From Gorsachius magnificus (Eukaryota; Chordata; Aves; Pelecaniformes; Ardeidae), in the NCBI GenBank assembly GCA_034008185.1, contig CM067082.1, forward strand, positions 100,001,311-100,065,310: a stretch of 64,000 nucleotides of DNA, in the 5' to 3' direction. Below the pieces are notes generated by a model. That model was given only the letters and a program-made list of their open reading frames with translations. It was not told where the DNA came from and searched no databases. Both the position numbers and the translations under genes were made by a program. Shown here piece after piece: positions 1 to 14,736 of this stretch. Positions within the stretch are counted from its first letter, which is position 1. Each line of letters begins with the position of its first letter.

Positions 1-2218
1 CCATTTTAACATAGTTTTTCCTTTTATGCTTTTGGTTGCCAAAGGACCCCTTGCATGGCAGAGCTTTAAAAATTATCCATAGCAGAATTTCCATCCAAGT
101 CCCTAGGATGGTAGATGTGAGGACTTTGCAGAGGAAAGATAGATGCAATGTATTTCATATTACTACCAAACAAGACTTTATGATTATATGCATAGAACCA
201 AATGCCATATAATGGACAGCTCTATTACTGAGGGAAGTTTTGGGTTTATTAACAACAACATGGGGTTTTCTACTGGGATGGTCTATAAACATGTGTCTAG
301 AAGGCACATGAAAATTGCGATCATCTGCCTGTGAGAAGCTGTAAAGATCTGAAAATATTTATCTTCTAGAAATCTAAGGAAAGAAAGTCTTTCTAACATT
401 CCTAATGTAGCTAAAAAGGAAGACGAGGGTGCCTTGGCAGAAACGAGCCATTATCTTCTTCCTCCATGCAGCTAAAATTAAAGCAGTATAGTTTGAAGTG
501 AATGTATTTTGGCTTGACCATCATTTTGTTGTAGTAGTTGTACCAAAACAAACAAGCAAATTAAAAACTGAAAATGAGCATATAGGTAATCAGCAAAATA
601 TGGTTCTAGTTCTTTCTTTACATGCTTCAAAACAAAGGTGATTTCAGAAAAGGAATGTTAAACTCCCCAAATGCTCATTATGTCATTAGTAAAAATTATG
701 ACCCCAGACTCTCATTCATACAGATATCAAAATAAATTGAAGATGCTCAGAAGTTTTCAGCTTAATGCTCCTACATCTATTGTAGTCTAAACTTGTGCTC
801 CAGACAGCATCTACCTTTAGAAATTTCTTTTTGGGATATCTTGCTCTCTATCAATCTACACCTCATAATGAAAAATTTTGACAATCAAACCAAATAAAAA
901 ATCATGCCATATGTCTTAGACATATACTAGGCTTGAATCTGCATTTTATAGACATGCAAATAGAACTGAATTCCATTCTTATTCTGCATCATGACTAAAA
1001 CAACAAAAGAGAAATGGTGGTTACCTGTCAGAAATACAACTGTTTTACACTAATCACCAGTCTTATTTTGAGCTCGTTTCCAGTTTAATGCTCCTTGAAG
1101 AAATGGAAGAATCTGTTTACTTACAAATATAATTTAGTTACTGCTCATCCTCTTGAACAGTCCAAAATAATTCTCTCCTCCAAGACACAGTATTCTTTTA
1201 CACATTCATGTCTTTCTCTTCTTCTGAGTCTGCCTTCGAACCTCGCCTTAAACGTCTTTCCCCCCTCCTCTCATTTAAGCACCACCTGTTACATTATTTG
1301 GAATTTTTTATATTGCAGAATAATTTTGCATTCATACTATCCCTAAAGTCTATTAATGGAAAAAAAAAAAACAAACCATATGAGAATCACTGAGACAAAT
1401 AATTTTAATATGGTGTCTATTTTATGATTCTTTTCTTCCAAGCTGGAAATGTTGTATCCATGAACATATCTATTTTGAGAAATTGACTGGTTTAGGGAGC
1501 AATATGGAGCAACCTGTGGCTGCTACTAATGCAACCAGCCCAACTGGAAGCTCAGCTGGATCTTGTATGCCATGTGCATAAAACATTCAGGATGATATTT
1601 TCTTTGCACAAGTAGAGGATGGGGTCAGTAATAGCCATCTGAATACAGTGGTCATTTGAGGGGTTTGCTACCTGAGAAGACTGCACTGAAAGACACCAAG
1701 ACAATTTTTAAAACATGGATTAAGTCATTGAAAGACTGACCCCTTGATGACTCTATTTCATTCTGGAATAAAGACCAGAGTTTTTGACTCAGTAACCTTA
1801 AAAGTTTTCTTTCCATCTGTTTATTTTTTTTTTTTAGATCACATAGATGCCTTCTCTTTTAGTAATGTTATATATTTTTTCAATAGCAATTGAAAATTCT
1901 ATATTGACTTTATATTTGTATATATTACTTAGATTTTTGTTAGATCCTAGTCATCTTGCGTGCTTTGGATGAGTAATGTGGAATCTTAGCACTACTGAAA
2001 CTAGAGGAGCTTTGCTATTGTATCAAATGGGAATGGGATGTTATCCCTTATATTTATACCTATGACATCTGAGGAAGTCCCATCTGTACAAAGAGACAGA
2101 GACTGTGCATCTCATAAGTGTATAAAATAACACTGAAGATGTTACTTATTTTCCAAACATCTTCATCAAACTTGCCTGGTATTTAATTATCAACCTATAC
2201 AATGATTTTACTAAGAAT

Positions 2219-2253
2219 TATTTTAAAGTACATTTAAATGTACATTTAAAATA
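2219..2253. repeat. Near-perfect AT-rich palindrome
   Basis: The core 2228-2243 (GTACATTTAAATGTAC) is a perfect 16-bp self-complementary palindrome. The flanks (TATTTTAAA on the left, ATTTAAAATA on the right) extend the symmetry with a one-base offset, giving arms of roughly 17 bp. It could extrude as a small cruciform. No repeat-family assignment was made. Confidence 0.7.
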
Positions 2254-3405
2254 CTGCATTGAAATAGTCTTTTCTTAATTCAGTTTACATTTCATAGGCA
2301 ATTCATAGATGCACAGGAGAAGGTCTATGTCAAAAAAAAAAGTACACAAAGTTAATTATAATAATATTATCAAAAGTTGTTGCAATTATATTGGAAATAT
2401 TTCCAGTCACCTTTAAAGGAGAAATTGAAATCAGTCTGGAACATTTCCTTCTGCTATTTATGGGGGGAAAAGTGCATCCTTTCACTAATGCACAGCCTGC
2501 AAAGTAAATGCTGGAGAAGAGATTGTCAGCTCGTCTGATACTATCATTTATGCCTGGATGAGGAGACTCCATGTGACTTGAAGGCTTTTGCAAGACAAGT
2601 ACATAGCAACAGTTTGGTGAATACAGTAAATACTTTCACAGCAATGTAATATTAGGGAAGAATTGATGTATTTTTAGCCATATTTTAATGCAAATTAACA
2701 GCTGGAAACACAGGAAAGAGCCAGCATAATCTGACAAGATTTCTTTCTTTAAACTGACAGTGATCTACAGCCCTCATCTTGGGAACTTCTTTGGTAAAGG
2801 TTTTGGAATAATTCACAACTAGTAGCTTTAAACCACTGCTTTATGTTAAATAATTTGTGCTACTGAGGATATAGCCTCATTATCTACTCAATACATATTT
2901 AACAGATTGGAAGAGGTTAGCAGAGTAATGCACTAAAGTTACTGAACCATTCTGAGTAAATATATATTTGCCTCCCTGTTATATTGTCCACATAATTCAG
3001 TCTCAATTACCACACTAATAAACCATAGTTATCTTCATCTCCTACTACAGATAGCATATGGTTACATGACAATAAAAGTACTTCAAAATACTACCATTTA
3101 TTCTTTCTTATAATATTAAGAGTATCCAGAGTCTTCATGAACCATGTTGTAAATTCTTTCATGCAATTGATTTTGGTAAGGCACTTGGTGTTACAGCTAA
3201 ATGTGAAATTTGAGTAATTCTCCATTATGACTCCAGGACTGCCTTTTATTAAGTGTCTACAGTGCACCTAGTACAGAGCAGGGTGTCAATCATGACTGGA
3301 GCTTCTGCATATTACCTGAATATGATTACACTTAAAAGATAGGTACGTATTGTTTTGCCTGTCTGCACACCTGCCTGTCAGATAATTTCTTAGGCATCTC
3401 CTGTG

Positions 3406-3454
3406 CTTCTCTCTTTTTTTTTTTTTTTTTTTTTTTTTTTCCCCTCCCCTTTCT
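3406..3454. repeat. 49-bp pure pyrimidine tract with 27-T run
   Basis: Every base from 3406 to 3454 is C or T: a CT-rich lead, 27 consecutive T (3414-3440), then C-rich runs. This is a homopurine/homopyrimidine tract. Read on the minus strand it is a long A run, but I see no retroposed body next to it, so I treat it as simple sequence. Confidence 0.85.
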
Positions 3455-6400
3455 GCTAGGCTTCTAATTTCTAACAAAGATAGCCTGGCATTAAGGACAC
3501 CAACTGTACAAAGACTGGCAACCTGGCAATTTTTCTTAAAACTAAAAGCTTTAGATGAGCTTTATGCAAACTTTAGGAAGTCACTTGCCATGGCTATGCT
3601 TCCCATACTAACTGCATTTGCCACAGTAACTACCTGGGCTTCAGTGGAGTTTCTGAGACCTGCAAGAGCTCCAGCCGAGCCTGACCAGATCAGCCCACAG
3701 CTCACAATGGAGCTACTGTATCACATGCCTTGAAGAATGTTCCCATTCACCAGCTGGAGGTTTTCATTGAAGCCACTATTCCTGCTACTCCTTTAAACAG
3801 AAAAAAAGTATAGGGTTTTGGTGAACTAAGGTGATTGGGTGCTAAGTGGTATGGTGGTCTGAAAACCTCTATTTATTTTATTGTCACAGTGATATAAATT
3901 CTATGCCATAGTAGATATATCCTGAAAAAGAGGTAGCTTATTCATTCCTTGTTCAGAGTAGTGCCACCACAATTATTCTGATGTTCTTTGAGGGAAAGTA
4001 GTTGGCAGGCTGTAGTAGCATATAATAAAATCATACACGCATGTACATCATAAGTGCACACACACAAATATTGTGAGCACAAATTATTGCTCTTGACATC
4101 TAGGTAGTAGATGTCCTTGAAAGTAAGGATGAACCTGAGAATGAAATTACTTCCTTGCATAGAGCCAGGAAAAAATTCCGTGGTAGCAACAAGGGAATGA
4201 AATCAAAGTACAAATTGCAGGGCTGCACTGTGACCTTTTTTGTAGTTCTTTCTTCTGACACTCACACACCAAAAGCAAACAGGAAGCCTTGATAGGAGGT
4301 ACACAGTGTGAAGAGCTCTCTGATGTATGAATGCTGCATCTGTGACCACCCTTAATGACATGCAGCCTCTCATTATATTTGATAGTGCAGAGGCTTTTCA
4401 TAAAAAACACTTCAACTTAATTTATAAGGAGCCGTGTTCTGGTTTTAACATCTCTAGATTTTAAACTGTGCATTGCAAAACAGCCTGTGTTTATTGCCTA
4501 GAGTTAGGAAACATCTAATCAAAGATGTGATTTTAAAGTCTTTTCTGCAATCAATAGTTCAATGCAATGAACTATCACATGCCCTGCTACACCACAGTAA
4601 GAGAGGCTCTGAGACCAAAATCACGTTTTTAAAACCAGATGGAAAAATCAGCAAAAACTATGCCTCTTGCTCTATGGGGCAAGTTGCTCTATAAGGGCAA
4701 GTGAACTGAAAGTGCTCCATTAGTACTTTGATGGAGATGGCAGAGAGTATGAGAGAGTAGGAAAGATTTAATCATCAGAAATAAACTCAAAGAGGAAAAG
4801 GCAGAAGAACCTAAGTGAAAAGTACTTTAAAAGGAATCAAAGGAACATAATGACTGTACTAACAAGCTAATGCCTTTTGCTACCCATGAAGAAAATATGA
4901 TAGAACTATAGGTGAACTAAATGAACCCAGTAGTAGAAATGTTCATAATTTACAGAGTACATACATTTTTGTTGTGCATCATTCAAAAGTGATACAGTGC
5001 TATCTTGTAGAAATTTCTGCATTTCATAGAAACGATCTGAGTGCAGAGAGGTATTCAGTAGCACCACTTGTCACTTTTGAAGAGTGAAAGATCTTCAGTA
5101 TCCCAGTCAAAAACCTTGAAATGTGTTGAAGTCTATATGGCTGTACTCTGTGCAAAAGAAAGACGAAGAACAGGCTATTTTATTTCCACTTTAAAAAGAC
5201 CTTGAATCTCTCTGGTAAATGTTGAGAGCTGAAAAGAATGCAATCTCTTTAAGAACCAAACGGAATGCAATCTAATTATAAGCGCTGCTGTGATAAAAGC
5301 ACTGAGCCCTACTGTGTTTCCAACTTTATGATGAAGTAAGGTCTCATTGTTCTACCCACAGACATGCCTGAAAACGTGGGAGAATTTTAGATGCAAACGA
5401 AAGACTGGAAGACTATTCTCTAGCATCTTACAGAAGCTAGTGATTTAGTTGCTTACCACTTCTACCTTCAGTGAAGATCACTCTATATAAGAGTTGTAGG
5501 ATATGTCAATATCATTCTGAAAAGGTACAAATACAGCATAACCTGTTTTCTAGGTGGTCTCCATCCATATGGCTGCTTCTCCATCACCTTGTAGACTGCC
5601 TGCTTATACGTTGTCCAGCAAAATATTAACCCACTGGGCATGTGCAGGCACAGAGGATATCATCAGCTCCAGGACATGTCTCAGTCACACTTCTTTCAAA
5701 CAAGCTACCTGCAAAACTGGCAGGCCTGATGATGCAGGTGGCTTCAGAAGCACCTATATAGCATTTATAGACACACCCATGGGGGTATTTTGACAACTCA
5801 GATAGAAAACTCTGTTCTTAGAAAAAGTGCATCTTTTTTTCATTAGTCTTCTGTTCAGCTCAGTTGACCTTTGTTTTATTTCAAACCTTAATTGCTGTAA
5901 CATTCGGTCTGCTGCTCAGACAGCAGTCTATGGGTTTCCAACAAGTAAATGGTTGGAAGAAAAAAAAAAGGATAGCATCTTTCTCCCTCACAAATCAAGG
6001 AAGGATTCATCTGAATATAGACATCTAACTTTGAACTTGTCACATTAGTCTCCCTTTACAGTTGACAGAGAGCTGGTCAGGATTGTCAGTGACATCTAGG
6101 GTAAGATTCATGTTACGCTAAACTAGAGGTTTGCACATGATCAGATGAGTCAAGCACCACTGAAGTGCCTATTTCCTCTCCTTTAACTACAAGAAAACCC
6201 TGGAGTACCTGGCACAGCTGTAGACAGTGAAACATGGGCAAGATGAAGACGAGATTCTGCTGTCCCTCCACAGAGTCTGCTTCACTCCCACGTCTACTCA
6301 CGTAGACTGTGCTGGCTCACTATATTGAAGACATAAGTATAACCACATTGAGAATTGTGGAATCACATTGGGAATTAATAGCAAGATGCTTCAAGTGCCT

Positions 6401-8271
6401 TTCCTTGCAAGCAGGGCCCAGATTTTAAATTTGCTAGTTAAGACCAAGCCTGAATTTTTACAGTTAGTCAAAAATTAAACAACTAAAAAAAGGGAAAAAA
6501 AGAACCACTACAAAACAAAAAATTCACAAAATAATTAATAGATAGGAAGAAAGAATATGATCATCAGACAAATCAAAGAAAATACTGATTTAGCAGTAAA
6601 AATAGTAGGCCCTCTTGGTTTTGTAGCTCATACAAGAAACTAAGGAGGGAGACTGTTGTATGGGTTTTTTCTTTGTTTACCTGTCCAGCTGTTTATCTTT
6701 TTTTATCACAGAAGGTGTGGAATTTCTCATTGACTCTAATCACAACGATATCAATTTAAGAACCATCAAAGTACAGTAATTCCCTTTGAATTAATTCAAT
6801 ACTGCCTGGACAAAAGCATTCATATAGTCATGTTGATATGGCTAGGTCCTATCCATACTAGCAGATTTTTCATTGAAGTGACACTTTGCAAGTTATCTAA
6901 ATAATAATTAAAAAAAGGGAAACAAAAAAAAATTTAAGAAAAACATCTTTTCAAGGGGATTCTGTGTGCTCTGCTATAAGCTTGTGAGAAAAGTTTAATT
7001 GTAATCTCTATAGTGCTTGCAAAATCGAAAACTTGAAAAATTCCTTTGTCCTTGCCTCTTCTTTCAGAAACCCAAGTGTTGTGCTATACCAATCTATGTG
7101 CCAGGCTACTCATCACTCTCTCCTTAAGGGGTCTTCCAACATTTCCATTTATTTTATCATCAGCTCTCAAAGTAAAACATAAAAGAACTGGAGATACTAA
7201 ATCTTTGACTCTGAGTGATCACTGAACAACAAGAAATACAGCATTTTGATTTCCTAACAAGACCCTAAAGTCAACCCATTCCTGCTGTACTGACAGTTAT
7301 AGATCAGAACAATTTATTTTTTTTTCCTCTCCATGGATGCACAGTAATCCCTTTTTTCACTTTCTGCTGACAGGATACATACAATCAATCACTCCTTCCT
7401 CTCCAGCCTGTGCAAGACAATATTAATTAAAATCTTGTACATGCATGTAAGTACCGCACGTGGTATTTCCAAATTAGTTTGAGAGCTGGGAAAGGTGTTT
7501 GATTCACATTCTCTGTTATACCAAACCAAAGTCGTAGCTCCTTACTTATGCTGAGTCAGTGTTTGCTGTACAGAGAGAGCATTTGGAACAGTTTGCCTTT
7601 CATAGCCTATGCTGCCTGCCTTTTATTGTCAATGGCCAAATCCCTCACTGGCTTCATGGTAAGCTGGGGTGAGTCTATGGTCCTGTAGAGTTATATTGTC
7701 TTGCTTATATCTAAATGACATATTTTATGATAGCACTGGGGAAAACACTTGATGATAACTGATCATTTAACTCTGGTTTCCAGTTTAACTTGGTCAGTTA
7801 TATCTTAACATGAAGCTTGATTACTGAATAAGAAATGTGCTCCATGGATCTCTCTCTTACTTGCACTGAGAAAAACGTACACAATTCCAGATCCATCATA
7901 ACTTTAGTTATCCGGAAAGTAACCAGGTTGATAGACAGTGAAAAAATCCTACAAAAGAATCATTTCTTGTTTGGAATCAAAGACCAGAAGAGATTTCCTG
8001 ATCTATCCATTTCAATCCCTTTTGATTTCAAGAATTCCACCCTAAAATTTCTTAAATTTTTCTTTATTTGTTTTTGCTTTTGGAAAATTGAATCAAAATA
8101 TTTTAATGGTCAGGAACCTTCTTCTAAATTCCAGCCAAAATATATTTATGGTTGGCTTATACACATTTACCCATGTGCCAACATTGCCCCTTATCTTGAA
8201 ATTATTCTTGAGTCCCAGGCAGATTAAAAATAAGACAAATTGTTAAACATTAAAATGCATGGTTGAAAACT

Positions 8272-8298
8272 GGGGTGGGGGGGGGGGAGGGTGTGGGG
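8272..8298 (+). repeat. G-rich tract with G-quadruplex potential
   Basis: Runs of 4, 11, 3 and 4 G separated by one to three bases (GGGGT, G11, A, GGG, TGT, GGGG) meet the usual pattern for an intramolecular G-quadruplex on the plus strand. The surrounding sequence is strongly AT-rich, so the tract stands out. Confidence 0.7.
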
Positions 8299-11200
8299 AA
8301 GAAATGGGCTTAAATCAATCCATTTATAATAATACTTCCATAGGCTTCCTTTCAAACATATGGGAAAAAAATGGGAGTTGGTTTTTTTTTTTTACTGTAT
8401 TTTTTAACCCTAAAAATGTCAAACAATAAGTATGGGTTATGATTCAAGAAACAGAACACCATGTACACTTGTTGAAAGGTGGAACTACACTTGTACAGAA
8501 AATTCTTTATCTTCCTTGGGAATTAAGACAACCTGGTTTAACTACTCATATGTCTTAATCCTCTTCAGCAAAACCTGCCACTTTCTAGACCATTTGCCTT
8601 TGTGTAAAACATCATGCTTGGAGGATGATGCTTCAGCTGCATATTTCACATGAGAACTATGCAAGCTTCCAGTTCAGCAAAGTTCTTACATATGTGCTTT
8701 CTATAAACATCTCAGTTCACTTTGTCAGGGTATCCAATCTACATTTATGTGACTATTATTAATTTCAAAGGAAACCTTGTATCAGTTAAAGCATAATGTA
8801 AACAGTAGGACTGGACTTTATTTTATTTGTAAGCCAAAAGTTTGTAATTTTTAAGTGTCAGAGTAAAAAGCTGTTTGCATAGGAATTAGCTTTCCTGGTC
8901 CTGAGGCATTTATTAGTTCATGTAGGTGGCATAATGTTTGGAGCAAGGAAGAAATTACTCCTCTGACTCAACTGGTCACTGGTGACATTCTCCTTATATA
9001 AATGTCACCTAAGGCCCACGGACAGCAGAAATTCAATTTATACCTGGAAAACTGGTTATGAATATAACAGTTTATGGAAACTGTGATAGATCTTTGCATT
9101 CTGTTCAGTACTTACTTTTTTCTGCAACTTGTCTAACTGTACGAGAGCATGAACCTTCCAAGTAAAAGCTTCTTGAATTACTCTGTTTTGCAGAAAACCA
9201 GAAACAATTTTTTTATTACATATACTTGGCAAAAATACTTTCATCCAGTTCTGTCACAGAGGTATGACGGATGAGGGATTGCAGCCCCATTCTACAAATG
9301 TCACTAGGGAAAATATCTGAAACTATTCTGCACAAAACCCCAACTTTTCTTTCACCTGAAGAATTATTATTTTTTCTGTTGCCAATGCATGCAAGACTTG
9401 GTACATATGGAGCACAGAATCTGCTCATATGTTTCTTCTTCTCTCTTTCCACTATATTACATAAATTTTATTAACACATTAATATACTCATATTAATTAC
9501 ATATGTTCTGTGCAACCACAGGTAGGAAAGGTACAGGCGAACCTGCCTTGTTTATTCAACTCACTCTATATCACAACATGACAATGATAGAAATAATTAC
9601 ACAATTTTGTTGTGTCTTCAGTCTTGAATTAAAAAAAGCATGGTCTCCCTTCACTGGAAAAATGGTAATATTATGGAAGGGTATACCATCCACATACTGC
9701 AATAGTTTGTATGTCTGTTAGATGCACCAGTTTGCCCATTTGTCATCACTATGAACAGTAACAATTATGGGCAACAAGAGGTATAATACATCTAGCCATA
9801 GACCTGGGAACCCTACTAGGACCAAGTAGCCTTTGGTGAAGAACTAGACATCCATGTTAGTTTAGGATTGGCTGGAGCACAGCACACTCTGAAGAACCAT
9901 TGCAAGCCTGCTCAAAATTATGTCCAACAATTTTGTGTCCCAAACAGGTTATTTCTTTGGCGATGGTTCATGAGAGCACAAAAAAATCCAAACCAAACCA
10001 AATAAACGCCATAACTGAAACTGCTTTAATAGATTATGTGTTCTATTACATCAGCTGCTTGTGACTAAAGATTTCACCAGGGAGAAACATAACTTCAGGC
10101 ATTTGAGAAGTTGATTGGATTCATTCCAAAAGCCTGTATATGCTCTACACATGGGATATGAAGAATGTCAATTTTCCTTCTGCCCAATGTTAAATAAATA
10201 CCTATTTCCCCCTAATTTACTGGTCACCAAAACCCACTGAGTAGTAAATGAAAGGGACAAAAAATGCTAGAAAGACACCATGCATCCCTCAGACACCAGT
10301 GAAGATTTCCAGTGCAAATCTGTTGTCATAGCCTGAAAAATCTCATCAGCAACAATGACGTGCTATGTGTGAACAAGCCTCTACTGTACAAAATGATTGA
10401 GAAAATTGAGTAACTTCCTACTCTGGTCAGAATTACATTACAATACTAAAATTAACTATAGCCATTGTCTTGAAATAAAATGATTTTTTTTTGTATGAAA
10501 AATGTTAAAATTATTCTGGTTTACATGACAAAATCAAAATTTAACTTAGTGGATCACTAAAACTGTAAAAATTACAGCTTCCACAACACACCTACTTTCT
10601 TATTTACACAGTCTTTCTTGACATAAATAAGAAAAAATATTAATAAAATAGTTCTAGAACCATGTGTTGGTAAATTCTTGTGAGATGTTGATTCTCCTGA
10701 TTCCTAGTGCAATTCAACTGCTCTTAGTGAAGTTCCTCTCAAATTATACAAGTAAAAAAGTGTCAAATGTTACTGTTATTTTTATTATGTATGATTTATA
10801 AAAAACATGCATACCTTTTGCTTTCTTTCTTTCCAGTTGACAGTTATATTGTTAAACTCTACTACAATGAATTCATAAAATTTTATGTATCCCCTTTAAG
10901 ACACCCCTGTTGTCATTTTGAAATGAATGTTGTGAATTTTCTTTTGTTCCCTACTCCCCCTTTTTTTTTGCATTCCAAACACTAAGTCATATGCAACATA
11001 TCCTAGTTATTTTTTTTTCTTATTTCAAAAGTAAAACTTACTGAGACAGAAAACTTGTGCAGAAAGGCACTCAGAACACTGGGTATAGTATCAATGGAAC
11101 AACAATAATGATCAACAAATCTGAAATAGCTACTACTTCACAGTCCAAAGTAATCTGGATGCAAGAGTGCTGGAAAGTATTTTCTTCTTTTTACATTAAG

Positions 11201-11839
11201 AGTGTTCAGGTAGGAACAGATTTTGTCACCCAGTCCTATGAGCCATGTATAGTCCCTTCAAGCAGCTCTTCTGACTTCAGCTAGTCCATGAAGATGGTCC
11301 TGACTGTGAATAAGAGAATTGGCATCTCATCTCGACAAGTAGAGAATGTGACCCATGGTTCATGTTCATCTTATAAAAAATCATTCAAAATTAATCTATT
11401 TCAGTAGTGAAAATTCTAACTTAGCTTGCATTATTAGCAAGTTTGCTGAGAAAGAAAGGCAACAAAATATGCTGTTAATGAAACTTTTAGATCTTCAAAT
11501 GTAATTCTCCAATCCTTGTCACTACTTTAACACATAGTAGCAGTGAGAGTTGTTCTGTCAGGATAAGCATTGGCACTTCATAAGAATGCATAGAGAGCCA
11601 CTTCATTTATGGAAGAAACTCATTGCTACATCAAAGAAGGTACATAACATTGTGGCACCATAGAATCAAAACGTTCAACATGTTCTCTACATATTGTAGC
11701 ATCTTTCCTCTAAGGCTGTTAAAGCACCAAAGAATTCATGCATATAATCCAAAAAAAAAAGATCAGAGAAGTTTCTCCCAGAACATAGCTAGCATATGAA
11801 TGAAGGAGCGGTAAAAGGAAATACTAGAATTGCAAAGAT

Positions 11840-11858
11840 TGTCCACCAGGTGGCATGT
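11840..11858 (+). promoter_or_regulatory. CTCF-like motif
   Basis: The stretch contains CCACCAGGTGGC followed by AT, close to the well-known CTCF core (CCACNAGRKGGCAG type). A single motif match in a 64-kb window can arise by chance, and part of the match is the near-symmetric CCACC-A-GGTGG. Binding is not shown by the sequence. Confidence 0.3.
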
Positions 11859-14706
11859 GAGCCATATAGTGTTATGAGTAGCAATACTGTAAATGCATGG
11901 AATTTTGTCTTGCGCAAGACAGTGAACCTATCTGATTGGTCTGGGGCCAAATAAACATCTATAATTATCCAGAGTAATTCACAAGCAGTATTTACTTTCT
12001 GGTAAGAACGGCTTTCATTAGTTAAGCTCCCTAGAAGTATTCAATGATAAGTCAAGCTCCTTACCAAACTATTAGTCATTACGGTTTGAGCATTAAATTT
12101 CACTTAAATGTTTTGGGCTTTTTTCTTTGTGATAATTTCCATTCTTGGCAGTATCATATCCATCAGAGCTCTTACAGTTGGACAAGTATAGTCATAAGGA
12201 CAGAGATGTTTGGCAAATACAGTCAAAGAACAGAAGGAAAAGCTTCTATAGCTCTATAGCTCAGATCATAACTGATCATAAATTGATAATCACAAATTGA
12301 TGAAAGATATCCCTGGCTTTACCTACTCCAATCAAGATGGAAAGGATTAATACCTTCTCACAGTCATGTGAGACTGCATACACTGCTCTCCGGAGAACTG
12401 TAGCCACCAAAACCAACAGAAAAAAATCTTAGGGTAATTATTTCTTGCTTATACAGCAATAGGAAGGAAAGAGAAGAGCCAGAACTGTGCCTCTAGCCAG
12501 TTTTCTGCAGACTGCCAGAAGTATTTCAAAGGCATTCAAGAAGTTCATTGCTAAGATAGCAATCTTCAGCCCTCCCCAGCATTGCTGAGAGTTTCTATGT
12601 ATATTTTGCAAATTTCCAATGGGTAATTTAGTGGTTTACTGGCTTGGGCTCTGAGATGAGGGCAAATTGTTTCACTTGCCATACTCAAGCTTCTTCATCG
12701 ATAAAATAATTTGGGATTCTTATTACCCTCCCTTGTGAAACTCTGAACTCAGCGCTGAGCAGTTCTAGTAAGTAGTATCATAATCAGTCCAGATAGAGCA
12801 ATCTTTTCTACCAGTTAAATACTGCCAGTTAGGCAATTACCTTTTAAAAAGTTCTCTGTCCTGAACATTGACACAGGTCTTGTTTCTATCATACTGAAAA
12901 CCCAGCAGTCCAAGCAGGGTAATGTGGCTAATTCTATATCTGGAGATGGAGTAACATTGCTATTTAAAATTTATTATTTTACTGTATTCTAGGTATACCT
13001 AGTAAACACAAGAAATGTCTCACAGTAGATAACATTTTATAAATGACAGTATCATAATGATGATTAATAAGCTTGAAGGGTTTTTTATTATTATTACTAT
13101 TGCATATGTATTTCTGCATTTGCATTATTCAGCTGTGGAAGATCTTGGCGCCCAGGTACTGCTGACATGGCATCTTCATGACATCTTCCCTGTTATCTCT
13201 GTACCTCTCATTATCTTTTTCATGATTTCTGATGCTTTTGTGTTTTTTTTTCTGTGTGCTTCCAAGTTATTTCTGTAAACTTCCATCTCAGAAATCTGCA
13301 CTCTTATTTTATTCTTTAATGTATATATGAAAGAATCTCTGCCAAAGACATCTTCTCATTGATATTAATATTCACCCAACTAAGAAATTTCACTGTTCTT
13401 CATCAGTTCTTTACAAAAAATTTCAAGCCACTACTGGTAACAAAAAATTAACAGAGATCATGGGCTGATAATTTTGCAATCAAATTCATGCAAAGTTTCT
13501 GGTTTTTTCCAAGGAAAACTGATGTGCTTTTGAATGAGTGGATTTTCTGAAATTATATGGTCTGAAATGAATAACAGAAAATAACCACTAAAACTGCAGA
13601 AAAAAAGAAAACGTGGTTTTGCACTACCATTGTTGCAACAGTTGTTTAGATAACCAAGACTACCATGGCCTTACTCTGATGTGTAAAACACTGAGTAACT
13701 GACAATTATACCCCACTATAACAGGGCATTAAAATCACATTTGAAGTCTTAGAGCCTACTTGAGAATCAGTTTTGCCGCCTTTGCTTCCCTTAGCTCAAA
13801 TAATATAACAAAACCAAATCTTCGGTTACAAGATTGAGCAAGGGAAGAGAAAGATCCCCAGCTTCCTACAGTGACTGAACGCATCAGAGACTGTTACTCT
13901 CAGGCCTGTGTCTTGCTTTTGTCTCTTTGAAGTTAAACAAAAGACAGTGAATATGCTTGAAAAAAATTGTAATTCCTCATTTCTTGTTGAGTTTCAATTT
14001 CTTCTTCATTTCTGTTGCCTCCCATTTTAGCATATGATGAAAAGAACATTAAAAAAATACTTAAACTTACTGATTTACTTGGGTGATTGATAAATACCGT
14101 AACTAGGCAGTCTTATACCACGGACATGTCAAAGCTAACTGTTAGCTATTCTCTGCTGTCCTTCTTAGTATCACTGGGTTCTCACAAGAGAAAATCATCC
14201 AGATATGATATGTACTAATATGAATACATACTCAAAATAAGAAGTCAAGTTAGTTTTCAAAAATTACTGGACCTGTTCCTCTTCAATCTATATCAGTGAA
14301 AATGATATCTTGAAAACAGCGAGTCTACTCTTTCTGTTGTTTCCGTCATTTGTAAATTGGCTACATTAGCTGCCCCTCAGGAGTAAGAATTATGGGCTCT
14401 TTTGGAAATACCAAGTACTGAATATTAATTTTACTGGGAAGACTAATGCTTGTCCCATTATTTCAAAAGAATAAAACAACACACCAATTCGTTTTCTTCT
14501 AAGGAGAGAGACAGGTGCTATTTTAAAAAGAAGAAAGGAAAAGAGAAAAGCAGCAGCAGATCACAAGCAGAACTCTGATGGCCAGTGCAGGGTTTTTATA
14601 TTTTTTTTCACTCTCTTCCATTCACTTCCTCACCATCCTCACCCTATGCTACGCACCAGGAGCACAGTTGTTCAGATGTTGTGAATTCCAAGGAAAAAAC
14701 TTCTTT

Positions 14707-14736
14707 ATAAAACAAACAAACAAACAAACAAAAACC
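14707..14736 (+). repeat. (AAAC)n microsatellite
   Basis: About five copies of AAAC/CAAA run into AAAACCCCC. This is ordinary simple sequence with no linked retroposon body that I could see. Confidence 0.75.

Noticed and set aside
7835..8227. 130-codon frame in AT-rich DNA
   Set aside because: Amino-acid use mirrors AT-rich composition, no domain or splice context, and no neighbouring exon-like sequence.
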